This document shows positions 25,201 to 37,801 of a stretch of 64,000 nt of DNA, in pieces. Below the pieces are notes generated by a model. The model searched no databases and was not told the origin of the DNA. It saw only the letters and a program-made list of their open reading frames with translations. Made by a program: the position numbers and the translations under genes. Origin of the DNA: Strix aluco (Eukaryota > Chordata > Aves > Strigiformes > Strigidae); the NCBI RefSeq assembly GCF_031877795.1, contig NC_133934.1, forward strand, positions 108,750,610 to 108,814,609. The letters run 5' to 3'. Every line of letters begins with the position of its first letter. The first letter of the stretch is position 1.

Positions 25201-25905
25201 TGCCAAAATAAGCTGCTATCACAATGACATGTGCAGTGAGAAGTGAAATGACAATGAACAAGTTAATATGAAGAGAAAGTAAGTGTGTTAACAATTGGAA
25301 AAGTGAACTCATTACAGGCAATGTTTCTAAACAAGAGCATTGTATTTGTATTGCAGGGAGTTAGGAAATTATGCTTAGCACTGCTATCAGTCTGCTGAGT
25401 GACCTTTAGCAAATCACTTCCCCTCTGTTTGCTTGGATTTCGTTTATGTATGAAATAGACATCATACAGTATCTTTTGTAAAGAATGCAAAGATCAACTA
25501 CTGAAAAATCACTAGATACCATCTACAAATTAATCATCCTTTTAACAGAAGAAACAGGTTTCTATATTTATCTTTTACATGAAAGGACAAGGGAAAATTG
25601 AGCAAAGCAATCAAAAAAATGCTGTAGACAGCAATTTGACAAAACTGGTAAACACTTCAGAGTAGTAAGACATGGTTAGACACTTTTCTGTGAAATTTTA
25701 AAGATTTTTGGAAAGTATCCATGGCAGTTTATAATGAAGACAATACTTCTGTCATCAAATTTTACATCAGCCATGGCAGCTACATAAAACAGAACCATTC
25801 ATGTGTGATTTTAGTCTGTGGTTGTACTAAGAGTTAATACATCAAACAAGCTCATGTTGCTGACTGAAAGTAATCAGGAAACAAAAGTGCAGTACACACA
25901 CATAC
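22227..25905 (-). other. CEP128: CEP128 intron (3.7 kb)
   Basis: AT-rich intron with no recognised repeat family. A 104-codon plus-strand frame at 23391-23705 is rich in F, L and I. This looks like a consequence of T-rich composition, not a gene. Confidence 0.7.
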
Positions 25906-26019
25906 CTTGAATTGTTGGACTCTTTGTTTTGAATTTTCCAGCTGTTGTTGTAGAGAACTCACTATTTCTTTATACTTTGTATACCTTTCCTCAATCATCT
26001 CCCTTCGGCAATGGGACTC
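25906..26019 (-). CDS. CEP128: CEP128 exon, coiled-coil tail segment
   Basis: A 114-nt exon, phase 0 at both ends (acceptor TTTCTAG, donor AAG|GTATGT), encoding 38 residues: ESHCRREMIEERYTKYKE, then IVSSLQQQLENSKQRVQQFK. The human counterpart, recalled from the protein, has RYSKYR, SLQ and SFK at matching spacing (27 residues from RY to FK in both). The spacing from LLEDFKD to RY is 13 residues in both, which fixes the identification. In this species the segment has regular heptads and reads as coiled coil, more so than the human version. The upstream neighbour is the exon at 28036-28113. Confidence 0.92.
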
Positions 26020-28035
26020 CTAGAAATGCATTGAAAGATCTAAACGATTTCGTAATGTGAAAATCAGTTAATAAATGTTGGCTGGCTATTGTAAACACAG
26101 CTATCATCACATCAAGGATTTTCAGTACAGCAAGAATGAATAATCACTAACTTTCAGAGGTTGAAATACAAGGGCCATATGAAAGTAGAATATTCTGTAC
26201 AGAAAAGTAATGTTAAAATGAAAATAGGTTAAAATGTGAATGGCCTCATCCTTAACTGATGAACGATTTCTTCTAACTCTTTCCAAAATTCAGTGATATC
26301 ATACCTTCTAACAAAGAAACTCTGTAATGATGAAAAATTAATTACAATACTGTAGAAACAAGCACTTGGAAAGAAAAGTGTTCTAAGGATATGGACTAAA
26401 TATTTTCAAATAAGAAAATGTAACACTTCTCACTGAACTAGCTAAAGATTCACTTGAATGAATACAACTATGAGACAACTTGTGAGGCATTATCAAAGAT
26501 TTACTTTCTCTTTCCTTCTCCCTTCCTATGAAAACATTGAGGATAGAACTTGCTAGCAGTGGAAAGCAATGAAAGGCTTTGAAATACTTCATTCATGCAT
26601 ACCACTTGAGAGTAAATTATGCTGGAGTACAAAAAATTCCAATGTATTATTTTCAAATAGAAGAATTAATGAAACTCCAAACTGACATCATTCTCACAAC
26701 TAAGGTATAAAGCTTAGCTGTCTTGAATAATAAATTATTTACTGAACAACACACAGTTGTTGGTAGGGACTCATCTTAAGAAAACAGTCTTTAAAAAACA
26801 AAGCATCAGGGAGAAGCACAGAGCTCAAATTAAACCAAAGAATTTGGGTTCCAATCTCACAAATGCTGCTTAAGTGATAACTACAGCAAAGCAGAAAATG
26901 GCAATGTCATTTCATAGCAATATTAAGCAAGAGACTGCAAGTGTGAAGGTGATTATAGAAACCCCACATTCAAGCTTCTGCTTTCCCTAGCTGAGAGCAG
27001 AATTTTTCCTTTAGCAGTGCAGAAGCATCAGAAACAGAAGGCAAATGTCAACCATTGTCAGAGCAAAAAGCTCTTCTGGGGATACTTCGAATGTGAAATT
27101 AAAACTATACATCTCAACAACATTTTTCTTTAAAAAACCGAAACATTTCAATCAGCGTTTGTGTGCCTAACTCTGTTGATGATGACAGCAATAAAACAGT
27201 ATACAATTATTAACACATGATGTCATGCAAGAACACTTAAGAATAAATAATGTCCCAAACAAGTATGCTTTGAAATGTTTATGATTACCTCAGGATGAGA
27301 AATTCTATATAGCAAATAAAATGCAAATTATTACGCATATGTTGAGCTGTGATTTAATACTGATTTAAAATTTATATTGTGCAATGAGGTTCAAAATTCT
27401 TTTTTAGTAAATCACCAACTTCACGTATGGAAAGTAATAACAACATAGTGGTTTAGCTACTTAGCCACTGAAGATTTTGATAAGATAATTTGAGGTTTAT
27501 CACTCTTGACAGTACTCCACCACTACTGTCAATATGTCACTCTAAGTCCAAACAAACACACCTTGATTTCATAGTGATACTGGGAAAATAAGTGACAATT
27601 ATTGGCATTCTGTCAAAACAACAACAAAAAGCTGTAAAGCACACTTATTTTCACTCATTACTTTAAACATTAAAATAACTGGCCTAATTTATTTCATTAC
27701 AAAAATTTCATTTTTTAACAAGTAATATCAGAATACACCACTCAATACAAATATACCGAACCAGTAATTAGGACTTGACCTATTATGCCCAGTTATCAAT
27801 GTTTGTTTACATTATGGAGGACCTCAGCAGTGTTACTAATTAGGACTAAATTTATAACCTTAAAAAAAAAACTGTATAAACATGAAATCAAACTTCTGTA
27901 TGTTTTTGTCTGTATAATATGTACACGTGTAATTTTAAATATCTTATTAACGAATTTATCTATACATATGGAGAGGACAGTAGTTAACCAAAATATTTTA
28001 GAACTACTGAAAGAGTCAAATGAAATCTTTCTCAC
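26020..28035 (-). other. CEP128: CEP128 intron (2.0 kb)
   Basis: AT-rich intron with nothing recognisable. It begins GTGAGAAAG at 28035 and ends TTTCTAG at 26020. Confidence 0.7.
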
Positions 28036-28113
28036 TCCAGTATCTTTGAAATCTTCTAAAAGGCCCAGTTTCTCAGGAACAGACTCCAGATGGTCTAAAG
28101 CTACTCGAGTACT
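28036..28113 (-). CDS. CEP128: CEP128 exon, most conserved C-terminal block
   Basis: A 78-nt exon, phase 0 at both ends, encoding STRVALDHLESVPEKLG, then LLEDFKDTG. Human CEP128 carries VALDHLESVPEKL and LLEDFKD, so this is nearly identical and is the anchor for naming the gene. The acceptor is GTTCTTTAG. The donor is GGA|GTGAGA, with A instead of the usual G as last exon base, so it is somewhat weak, but phase and alignment both require it. The frame runs on past the donor into intron without a stop for at least 12 codons, which explains a longer open frame here. Confidence 0.93.
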
Positions 28114-28495
28114 CTAAAGAACAGAACACAAGATAAAACATAAAAAATAATCAATTCTTTCAGCCCCCTCAAACATTAAAAACCTATTACATCTATGGAA
28201 ACAGGTTTAGAGGTATGTATGTGTTTGTAAATTAAACAGGTCAACAGTAAACAGGCTGTTAAGGAAAAAGGAGGATAAAATAAAACACACAGCACAGTTT
28301 CCTTAATTTGAATCTCCATGAATAGTTACCAATCTATTGAGCAGAACAGTACTTATTTACAATTTTAGAGTTTATGTAGCCTTCAGAATGAAATTTTCCT
28401 TTATTGCACTTCAGAGAGTAAAGTGCATTTAACAAAAACATAAATCTGTACTCAATGTTTATATCTTTGTAGTTAAACACATAACAGAAACATCC

Positions 28496-28509
28496 TTTTT
28501 TTTTTTTTT
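28496..28509 (+). repeat. T14 homopolymer
   Basis: Fourteen consecutive T bases in a CEP128 intron. No adjacent retroelement was recognised. Confidence 0.9.
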
Positions 28510-30117
28510 AAATACAAATATGTGCAGTTAGTACTTAGTTAAATATAGAGCAATCAAATTTCATATTTTTGGCTTAGACATATGGTATGTACTGCTGAAA
28601 AAATGAATTACCACTCTAGGGAGAGTTAGGGTTGGAGTCAACAACAAGATTTCAGATCCACACCCATGACACAAAAAATGTAGTCTATAGCAAGATGCAA
28701 AGAACAGAAGAAAATAGGTATCATGCTTGGGGTTTTGTGCACAGGTGAAGTTGGTTGGTTATGCACAAAGAGTAGTCACGCCCCATAAGCCAGATGCCCC
28801 TGTAGCTTCTCAAATGCTGCCCTTCTATTATTTGCTGAAGAGCAAGCAGAAACAGTACTGTTTGTACTTTCTGAACAGTTGGTATTCCTTCCACAATTCT
28901 ATAAATCACACTTCCTTGGATAAGATGCTGTTAGCCTAATTATGCAATCTACCAATGATGGCTTCATTAACCATATTACTGCCCTGGCACTTTAAAGAAA
29001 AAATCTATACAACAAATAAAATTAATCAATCCTGAAGTCAAATATTGTTATGCTGTAAAATCTGTGCAAACTGAGTTAACTTGCCCTTAACGAGAAAAGC
29101 TCTGTTTCTAGTCTTGGAAAGTCTCGATCTGACCAACATGAAAAACATCCCATTTAGATCCCAGACTTAAGACCTGAGAAGACTAAAACTCAATCACTCC
29201 AGGATAAGAAAAATCAGTGGGAACCTCTCAGCACAAGGGCAGTCTACTCCGAAAAGCTGTGTTTTGTATCACATAAAACTCCCTGACAATCTTCAAAAGC
29301 AACCCAATGAGTCAAGACTATAATGGTATACTATGCTGGGTATAATAAACCATGAAACATCATTAGTATTCACAAACTACAAAAATACTTTACCAATGAT
29401 TAGCACTGAAGGAACTGTCTACAGGCTTCATTGTTATAAAACAAGCGTATATCCATGTAAGCTCATTCTTTAGAGAAAAATGCGATTCTTTAACAGTGTA
29501 GCTCATAAGTATACTTCTTTAGTTAAAAATCAATCACATAAAACTTTATTAAAAAATTAAATGGGAGAGACAGCAATGAAATAAACACTCATGTGAGCAG
29601 GCAGCTTAGATAATATCAATATTGTTATATTAATATTTTTAAATAATATTGATCACATTACAAATAGAATGGATATTATATATTGTATATCAATGTACTA
29701 GGTACATTAACTTAGAAATATATTAAACAGCATTATAGGAAATATATAGTGTATATAAAGCAATATACAAAGATTACATATTTATATATTATCATACATT
29801 AACAGCAGTATTATTAAAATTACTGTTTATATGGCTACAACTATCTAGTGACCACAGATCTTTTTTCCTACATGCTGCTATTAATTATATAGACAAGCAG
29901 TTACCTGCCCAATGAACTAAACAAGCCATTGCTCCTATAATTTATAAGCAATATTGCAAATTACAATAATATATGAAAAGATTACAGTAACATAATATAT
30001 GAAAAGCTGTGAATGAACCACTTCCTAACTTAATTACATGCTCTCTCATTGTTTTACTATAAGAGAGAGTGTACAACCAATCTCTATTCATCTTCTCTCT
30101 GCAACTTCTCATTTTAC

Positions 30118-30420
30118 AGACCTCTTGCAATCTTTCCCATTCAGATCTTTTTCAGGATGAAGAGTCTTAGTGTATTTAGTTGTTCCTCACATGGAAGAAG
30201 TTTCATGCTTTTGATCATTCTCATGTCTTGTGTAGCCTCTCTAGTTCTGTGTTTCTTAAAATGGAGAAGTGAGGAGTGGAGAGCCAGAACTGAACAGAGT
30301 AGCTTAAGTGCAGACACACCACCAATTTAGAAGTAATGATGTCTGTCTTGTTGTCTGCTTCTTTCCTAGCAGTTCCAAACATTCAGTTTTTAAGACTGTA
30401 ACAAATATGCTTTCCCTAAC
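30118..30420 (-). mobile_element. Ancient CR1 fragment (ORF2 3' region)
   Basis: The plus strand reads CTTTTGATCATTCTCATGTC, then CCAGAACTGAACAGAGTA, GTCTTGTTGTCTGCTTCTTT and CCAAACATTCAGTTTT. In this order these match, as the reverse complement, the RT-distal part of old amniote CR1 families (the stretch encoding KMI..ME, the YCVQ region upstream of it, and so on). It is highly diverged and full of small indels, so it predates the other CR1 copies here. Boundaries are approximate. Confidence 0.6.
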
Positions 30421-31439
30421 AAATGAAGGTCAAGTTTCATAAATAATGGGATTCATTTGCATCTCACAGGACTGAACTTGTAACCAATATTCAGTCCCAA
30501 TAAAATAAATTAGGTAGTGGATGTGAGACTGTTTTTTCTGTTTCTGTAATGATATGTATACAAAAATATTATGTATGTAAAAGTATTTCTCTAATCAGGA
30601 AAAATTTGTACTGACAGTTAATATGCTGATGATATCAGGACCTATTTCTATAAAACAACCACCTGGTTAAATCAGTTTTCCAGATATGTGCGTTCTTTTT
30701 CCTTCTGAGACTAATGAGGTTCAAACAATATCTCCCACCCTCTAGGAATAAACTTTTACCCTTAGAGTACATGCTTAGCTAAAAAAGGGCATGCTCATCC
30801 CACTGTTACATTCTGTAGTAGGAATGCAAGATGCAGTAGGGGAAAAATATTCTGGAATTCCTAATCTGACCCTTTTTTCCAGGGTAATTTCTACTCTTCA
30901 CACAGCAGAGAACATCACAGTCAAAGGTGCTAGAACAGTAACAACTCCATCATCACAGGTAGGGGGAAAGAATTTTGTGGGAGGGTTGGATGAATTGTTG
31001 CTTCAAGAACAACAAAAAGAGTAAGAAGACTATAAAATGGGGTAAAAGGATTGACCAGCAAGGAAGGATATTTTAGATTTCAAGAAGTACAGGAAGAACT
31101 GTCAAAAGCGAAATAGAGTAAAACAAAGAATTTTGTTTGCATTTCTTAAAATGTACAGGAATTATACAAGACTAAATATATGAAGTTATGTCTGAAAGAT
31201 AGGTAAATCATTTCCTGAAATGGGCAGCACTGAGGACACCCAGTATAAAAAAGTCCTTAACTGCGATGTTGACAACTGACCACAGCAAATGCTGGAAAAA
31301 GCCTGGAAGGGCAGAAAGGTGCATACTTGTGCTGTCTTCCAGTGAATAAAGTAGGGCAAATCAGATTTGCAAACCTCAAAATAAGAATTAACAGAGGTTA
31401 TTTCTTCTAACAAGAATACAGTACTTCTTTATTTCTCAC

Positions 31440-31589
31440 CTGTTGCATGAGAAAGGAATTTAAGTAAGCTTCACACTTAGCTAGCTGTGTTTGGACCAAA
31501 ACTAAATTTATTGTATTATCTTCATAAGAAGTCTCGTATTTTAATGTATAACTTAATTGCAAGCAGGTTTTTTTACTTTCAAAATTCAC
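31440..31589 (-). CDS. CEP128: Candidate in-frame cassette exon of CEP128 (not confirmed)
   Basis: A 150-nt segment bounded by a strong acceptor (T-rich tract, then ATCTTTTTAG|GTG) and a strong donor (CAACAG|GTGAGA). It is open for exactly 50 codons, phase 0 at both ends, so it could be added between the 24-nt exon and the 78-nt exon without shifting frame. It would encode VNFESKKTCLQLSYTLKYE, then TSYEDNTINLVLVQ and TQLAKCEAYLNSFLMQQ. The last part could extend a coiled coil. Against it, the flanking exons join smoothly without it, as in human CEP128, and I recall no homologous segment. Long open frames also arise by chance in this intron. Confidence 0.3.
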
Positions 31590-32080
31590 CTAAAAAGATT
31601 TTATAAGGAGAAAAAAAAATTATTCTTCCTAACATATCTGGTTCTTTACCAGAAAAGAATTCTAGAACCTGCAGTCATATATTAATAATGAACGTGTAAA
31701 ATGGATTCTTCTTCATACTTTCAGGATTCAATCAGGCAGGAAACCTACATATTGCGTTTAAAGCTTTTTTCACAGATCATAATATAGAAATGTTTTTATA
31801 GCTATAAAATACCTTCTTTTTCTTTTTCAAATGGTACTATACATCTCCACTGGAAAGTAAAATTGCCTAGAGGTATCTATCAATCTCTAATATTTTCCTC
31901 TTGTAAGAATCAACCATTTCACTTTTACCACAATAAAGCAGTATTCATTCATATTTCAGGCTTCATTTACAATGGCCTTATGTTCATCAAAGCATTGATT
32001 TTCCACTCCATTAATTTATGATGCGATGCAGCGTTTCCTGCTTCTTCCCAGAGTAGCCCTTGGTACTAGCCTGCATGTGC

Positions 32081-32120
32081 ATTTCTAAGGCTGGGAAATA
32101 TATTCTAAGGCTGGGAAATG
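32081..32120 (+). repeat. 20-base tandem duplication (2 copies)
   Basis: TTCTAAGGCTGGGAAAT occurs twice with a 20-base period (32083 and 32103). The copies differ at one or two positions, so it is a small local duplication in a CEP128 intron. Confidence 0.85.
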
Positions 32121-33049
32121 AGACAAGAGACCCTAAGCAATCCAAATTTGACTATATGTGAAATAAAATACTAAATCCTAATGTTGAGCAGTCATCCTAA
32201 TATCACACAGATCTGATGGACATGTCCACGAAGTTTTTTACTTTGAACACCAACAACTTCCCTACTCCTTCAGAAATAAAATCCTTCCTCACAGGAAATA
32301 ACCCCAAAACTGTAACAGCCCTCAATCTCTCTTCTTGGTCCACCACCAAATTAAACCATAAATATTTTAAGCTTATATTATATATTACCTAACAAATTTT
32401 GCTAAGGTATTCTACTTATGAACTGCAGAAAAATGTACATTTGAGATGTCACACAGAGTTGAAATAAAGTTGCCTGGGTTACAGGACACATTTAATGTAG
32501 TGGTTCTTCAGCATGCTCTAAAGTATATTTAACTTAACAGCATTTTTTTTTTCCAACTACAAAGATTTCTGCTTTTCTTTTCCTCATTTTAATAAAGACT
32601 ACCTGTGATCTGTTCTCAGTATAAAAGGAACTCAGGCCCTAAGTGTAAGCCCATGCTTTAAGCCATTCCATTTTTCAATTCTTTCTCTAAATTTCAGTGC
32701 CAAGACCTTATGTCATCACTGTCTGTAAATGGTGTAAAGGAAGATGCTCATCATCTGTTCTCCTCAAGGGTCAGGTTATACACATACTCAGTCTTTGGCT
32801 TTTTGGTTTCACTGAGAATCATGTGGATAAAGGATGATATAGGCTACTTGGATTTCTGAAATTTAAACCTAACTTCACACACAAAATGATGGGCTCTAAG
32901 CTAACCATTACTGCTCAGGAAGTAGACCATAGGGTAATGATACATATTTCCAAGAACTTGCTAACTCAGTGCTCAATATCAATCAGAAAAGCAAAATCAA
33001 GGCTGGATATAATCAGCAAAGGAAAAAAAAAAGCCAGAGAACATAATTA

Positions 33050-33578
33050 TTCCCAAGTATGAATTCACAGCATGCTTGCATCTTGACTACTGAGTGCAGC
33101 TGTGGACCTCTTTCAGAACAGAAACAGGGAAAGGTCAGAGAAGAGCAAGAAGAATGATTAAAGTCATGGAGCGCTGTTTCCACGTGAGAAATTATTAAAT
33201 ACAGTGACTCGAAAAAAACAGAACTCTTCAGCTAGGAAGACAGATGCCTGAGGGAAGAAATGACCAATTTACCCAAAATCAGAAGTCACAAAGACAGAAA
33301 ATTTTATATGGGTTTAAGCAGGAAACTGTGCAAGTTTATGAATGAGAAAGACCATGGAAGGGTTCCAAATTTGTAGAAACTACATCTAAGTCTGGAAGTT
33401 TCAGAGATTTGAATAGCTGGAATCAGAATGAATGAGTGGGAAACAAAATATACGTCAGTCCTGTTCATACACTCTTCCCAAAGCATTTTATTTTGGCCAT
33501 TGTTGTGATGTCTATAGCCAGGCTAGATTGACCTTTGGTCTTAACCAGAATGGTTCCTTTTATATTCTAAAATTCTCA
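33050..33578 (+). mobile_element. Ancient CR1 fragment including 3' end
   Basis: AAGAATGATTAAAGTCATGG, then CTCTTCAGCTAGGAAGACAG correspond to the RT C-terminal stretch of old amniote CR1 families. The segment closes with GGCTAGATTGACCTTTGGTC and TTAACCAGAATGGTTCC, the typical tail of those families before a short terminal repeat. Divergence is high and coding frames are lost. It has the opposite orientation to the ancient piece at 30.1 kb. Confidence 0.65.
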
Positions 33579-34885
33579 CAGCCTTCTGAGCAGTCTGTGA
33601 GGTCATTTGAATAGGATAACTCACACGCTAACATTTTCAGGGACAGAAATGTATGCCTTTTTCATAAAAGCAATGAAAAGAATGGTAGTGATGTGCAAAT
33701 AAAAACAGGAAAAGAAAAAAGCCAAGTTTGTTAGGGGAAATTCCATAAAGAAGGCAGCAACAAAAGAATAGGTTGAAGAATGGGAGGGAAAGGTGATGGC
33801 CCACAGAATTGGTCTGGTAATTTAATGAAATGTACAGCAACTTCCTCAGTGTTGATCAAATGTTATACTTGTATCATTAATGACTACACTCTATTCTATT
33901 AAAAGAGATGGATTTAGCTGCACAGATAAAACGTGAAAAAGGATGATAGAAGCACCTGACATAGAGGGCAATTAAGTACTGTTAACTTTTTTCCCAGAAA
34001 TCAGAAAGCTGTATGCCATAATGCATACAAATAATCCTAAAAAGAGCAATCACATCTGTCTGCTCATTGTTTAACAGGGAACAGAAGGTACTGATACAGT
34101 GCACTGATGGTACTGATAAGGAGAAGCACCATTAACACTGCTTCAGTCAGTACAACTAGTATTTTACTTAACAGCAGTCTCTTCCATAGAGTGAGTGCTA
34201 TTAATCTTTCTGTTTTTAAAATAAAGATTATTTACTTTGAAAAGGGGTGTTCTATGTTTTCACAGAGAATGATAAAACAAATTACTCATTTTCCATGACT
34301 TCATACAAACACTTTGATGTTTAAACTGCATGTGAACAGTTAATCTTCCTATATTGATCTATTCTTGGTGATAGGCAGTTTCACACTTATCTCAAGGGAC
34401 AGATCCAAATCAAAATCAGATACACATTTTATTTTTAGTCTCAAAGCTGCAATGCTAAATGCAAATAAATCAAAGCAGGTTTGTATATAGTCCTCCTAAC
34501 ATTTGCCTTTATAGTTGATATACTGAAAACACATAAACATAAACCAGAAACCAAACTTAATTGACTTTCAAGTACAGTGCTCCTTTCTTTTCTGAGGTAG
34601 GTAAAAACAAATGGCTACCTATATTGCACAGATATTTTTGAAAATTAGAGCTGACTTAAGTAACAGTTAGCTAATCCCCAAAGAATACCCATAAAAAGAT
34701 TAAATGCAACTGTAGTTTTAACTCACTGCAATGCATGTCAGCAGGCAGTTACTCACAATTCAGATGAAAGATGTAATGATAAAGGTGACCTATGATGACT
34801 TATTTTTAAATGGCCTTAGCGTGTTGAATACTTAAATAGCAAGAATAGGATGCACCCAGCATATATAAAGGTATCCTTTGCTTTC

Positions 34886-35022
34886 CCTGTTAACATCTGT
34901 AAAACTATGCATTGTCCACTTCTACCACCAGCACTAGATTAACACATCATATGCTCTTCTTTTACACAGGGTGTGGTTCTACTTAAGAGGCCTGAGGTTC
35001 TTTGTTGACTTTCATCTGCCAG
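34886..35022 (+). repeat. Exact 137-bp duplication, copy 1
   Basis: This segment, from CCTGTTAACATCTGTAAAAC to CTTTCATCTGCCAG, is identical base for base to 37802-37938, 2916 bases away in direct orientation. It has no CR1 similarity, no poly-A and no terminal repeats. Perfect identity against diverged surrounding sequence implies a recent event or an assembly artefact. Confidence 0.95.
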
Positions 35023-36777
35023 GCAAATTCCATGATAGCCAGGACATTCTGTGACCTAGAACGTTGTATGTATAGAGGGAACTTTAAGAGAAAACAAAGA
35101 ATGTATTTTGTATCTTTGTATTCCATGTATACCATTACTCCAACTACACCATTGTTTGATTTCAGCACATCAAAAATCAATTTACCTTTACAAAGATAGG
35201 CGACACATATAAATTTATCAAGCTACACAACATGCAAGTTCAATTGCCTTTTTTTCTATACTACATTGTTTCAACAGTTTTAACTAGTAAGACAGTTTTT
35301 TGAGCACAAACTACACTTATACTAACAAAAAACAAAAGACCTTTGTTAATAAAACATTGCCAATATCAAAACAAATGAACTTTTAATTTAGACTCCAGAC
35401 GTTTTTGCATGGGGTGGACCACATTTTACTTGAAAGCTTCATTGATGCTTCCTTTCCTGTTTGCAATGACATGGACCATCTCTTCTCTCATTCATGAACA
35501 CATAACATCCCTGTGGTAACTACGGTAATTGACACGGAAAAATATTAGGAAAGTATTTAATGAATGTTTAGTTGTTTGATTCATACTAGCAGCTGGAAAT
35601 GTGGAGGAGACAGTGCGGTCTTTTGACAAGCCAGCTCTCTGTGAATCATCAGCTAGTGGCCCGAGTACTATTGGGGGTCCACAGGACTAGTTTTTGAGAG
35701 TCTATATTGCTCACTAAGATTTTGATCAATAACATCCAGACATAATTACTGAAAACTAAAAAAAAATAAGAGGCAGAGTGTGTACAGTACAGCAATGTCA
35801 GTGGGCACACATTCTTAAAAGGTATAAAGGCTTCCTTGTCATTCATTCATGAATGCTATCTACAACTTTCTGGAGCTTTCCTGGCTAAAAGTCTTGACAT
35901 GTAACTTATGTTAATGTTTTGTATGCTAACAGTATTTCATCAAGACTTCCAGAAAGCATTACGAAAATTCAATTAACCCAGCCTTCACATGGGAAAGAAA
36001 AAATATTATTCAGTTTTACAGCTGAGAAAAATTTAAATACAAAGAGATGTGATTTAACCAAGGATTCACAGCAAATCAGTGTCGGAGTAGGAAAAAAATT
36101 AGGAACTTGGCCTACAGATTTCCCCATTTTAATCAAAAGATGCACAACTGTGAGAGGAAAGGAAGTAATCTATGGTAGCATCAATAGGTGTAACTGATGT
36201 CTGTGTTCCTAAGGTTATAATTTGATCAAATATAAAATATTTAAATATAATGAAGGTCCTAGCAGCACAGTAGAAACATTTTAGTCAATAGTCTGCCGTC
36301 AAACATAATTTTAACTTGTTTTGTGATATATAAAGCAAACAAGAAAAGCATGCTATACCACATGTATCTATGTCTTACTTATCAAGTTATAAGCATCATC
36401 TGTTTTGTGGAAGAACTCAAATACACATTCCACAGATGAAAGGCCAACATTTCTAACGAGAATCTTGTGGCTGGAACACATAGGATCTCTCTTTAAAATC
36501 ATATTTACATACATATACATACTATGTTCAAAAAAATGAAAGTGAAGACCACCGTATATTACTACTTCTAGTTAAACTAAGAGCAATAACTTAAGATATC
36601 TAAAGAGTTACAGTGTTTTGTAATAAAGATTTATCCTGAGATTTTTACTTTCTCTAATGGAAAACTGAGAGGATTTTGGTTTATTAAAATCTGGCAAAAA
36701 TGTTCAATATTTGCAACATGTGGAACACATCTTCACAATACTGAAAGGAGCTTTCTACTTAGCTAATGTAAGGGTTG

Positions 36778-37352
36778 CATTAGAAGGAGTGTTACCAGCA
36801 GGTCAAGGGAGGTGATCCTTCTCCCCTAGTCAGCCCTGGTGAGACACATCTGGAGTCCTGGGTCCAGTTCTGGGTTCCCCAGCACAAGAGACACATATGG
36901 GATACAGTCCAGCAAAGGGCAACTAACATTCTTTAAAAGACTGGAGCATCTGTCCCGTGAGGAAAGACTGAGAGAGCTGGGATTGTTTAGCCTGAAGGCA
37001 AGAAGGCTCAAGGAGATCTCATCAATGTGTAAAAATACCTGAAGAGCGTAAAGAAGAGGGAGCCAGGCTCTTTCCAGTGGTGCTCAGTGCCAGGACAAGT
37101 GGCAATGCACCGACTGAAACACTGGAGGTTCCATCTGAACATAGGAAACACTTTTTCACTGTGAGGGTGACTAGGCACTGGCACAGGTTGCCCAAGAAGG
37201 TTGTGGAATTCTCATCCTTTGAAATATCCAAAAGCCCTCTGGACACAGTCCTGGGCAACTGGCTCTAGGTGACCCTGCTTGAGCCAGGGGGGTTGGACCA
37301 GATGACCTGTAGAGGTCCCTTCCAACCTCAACCATTTTGTCATTCTGTAATG
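36778..37352 (+). mobile_element. CR1 LINE, 3' end (about 575 bases)
   Basis: The piece reads through the end of ORF2 (GLEHLS-like [18 protein letters not shown] at 36930-36995, then HRKHFFTVRVTRHWHRLPKK near 37140-37200) and the 3' UTR (GGGTTGGACCAGATGACC, GTCCCTTCCAACCTCAACC), to degenerate terminal repeats. It has small deletions and frame changes. It is a different subfamily from the copies at 1-5.4 kb, judged by its TTTTTCACTGTGAGGGTGAC and TGAGCCAGGGGGGTTGG stretches. Confidence 0.92.
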
Positions 37353-37801
37353 TATCATATTACTGATATCACTGTTGGAGAAACTATGAGGTTATTAGAC
37401 CAAGTCATTAGACATGGATCATGATTCTTTGTCAAAAAATAAATATAAACTGCCATCCTGACCGCCAAACAAAGAGCAGGTTAATAAAGTTTACAGAGTT
37501 ACCTACATTTTGTAACCTGTCATTTACAGGCAATAAATTCTCAGGCCAATATTTTAAATATGCTTTAACAAATACATAATAAGATATTCTTGATCACGCT
37601 TATCTGCAAATTTAGTATTCAAAGTCTCAATGCAAGTATATATTTTCTTGTAACAATATGTTATTTTATTTCTTACATTAATTTAGTAACTCATTTTTAC
37701 AAAATAGTGAAGAACATTTTTAATAGAGAGCAATTTAAAAATAATGTTATATAACAGTTTTTATGGGAAGGGGGATTAAAGAGGTGACATTAGAAATGTC
37801 A

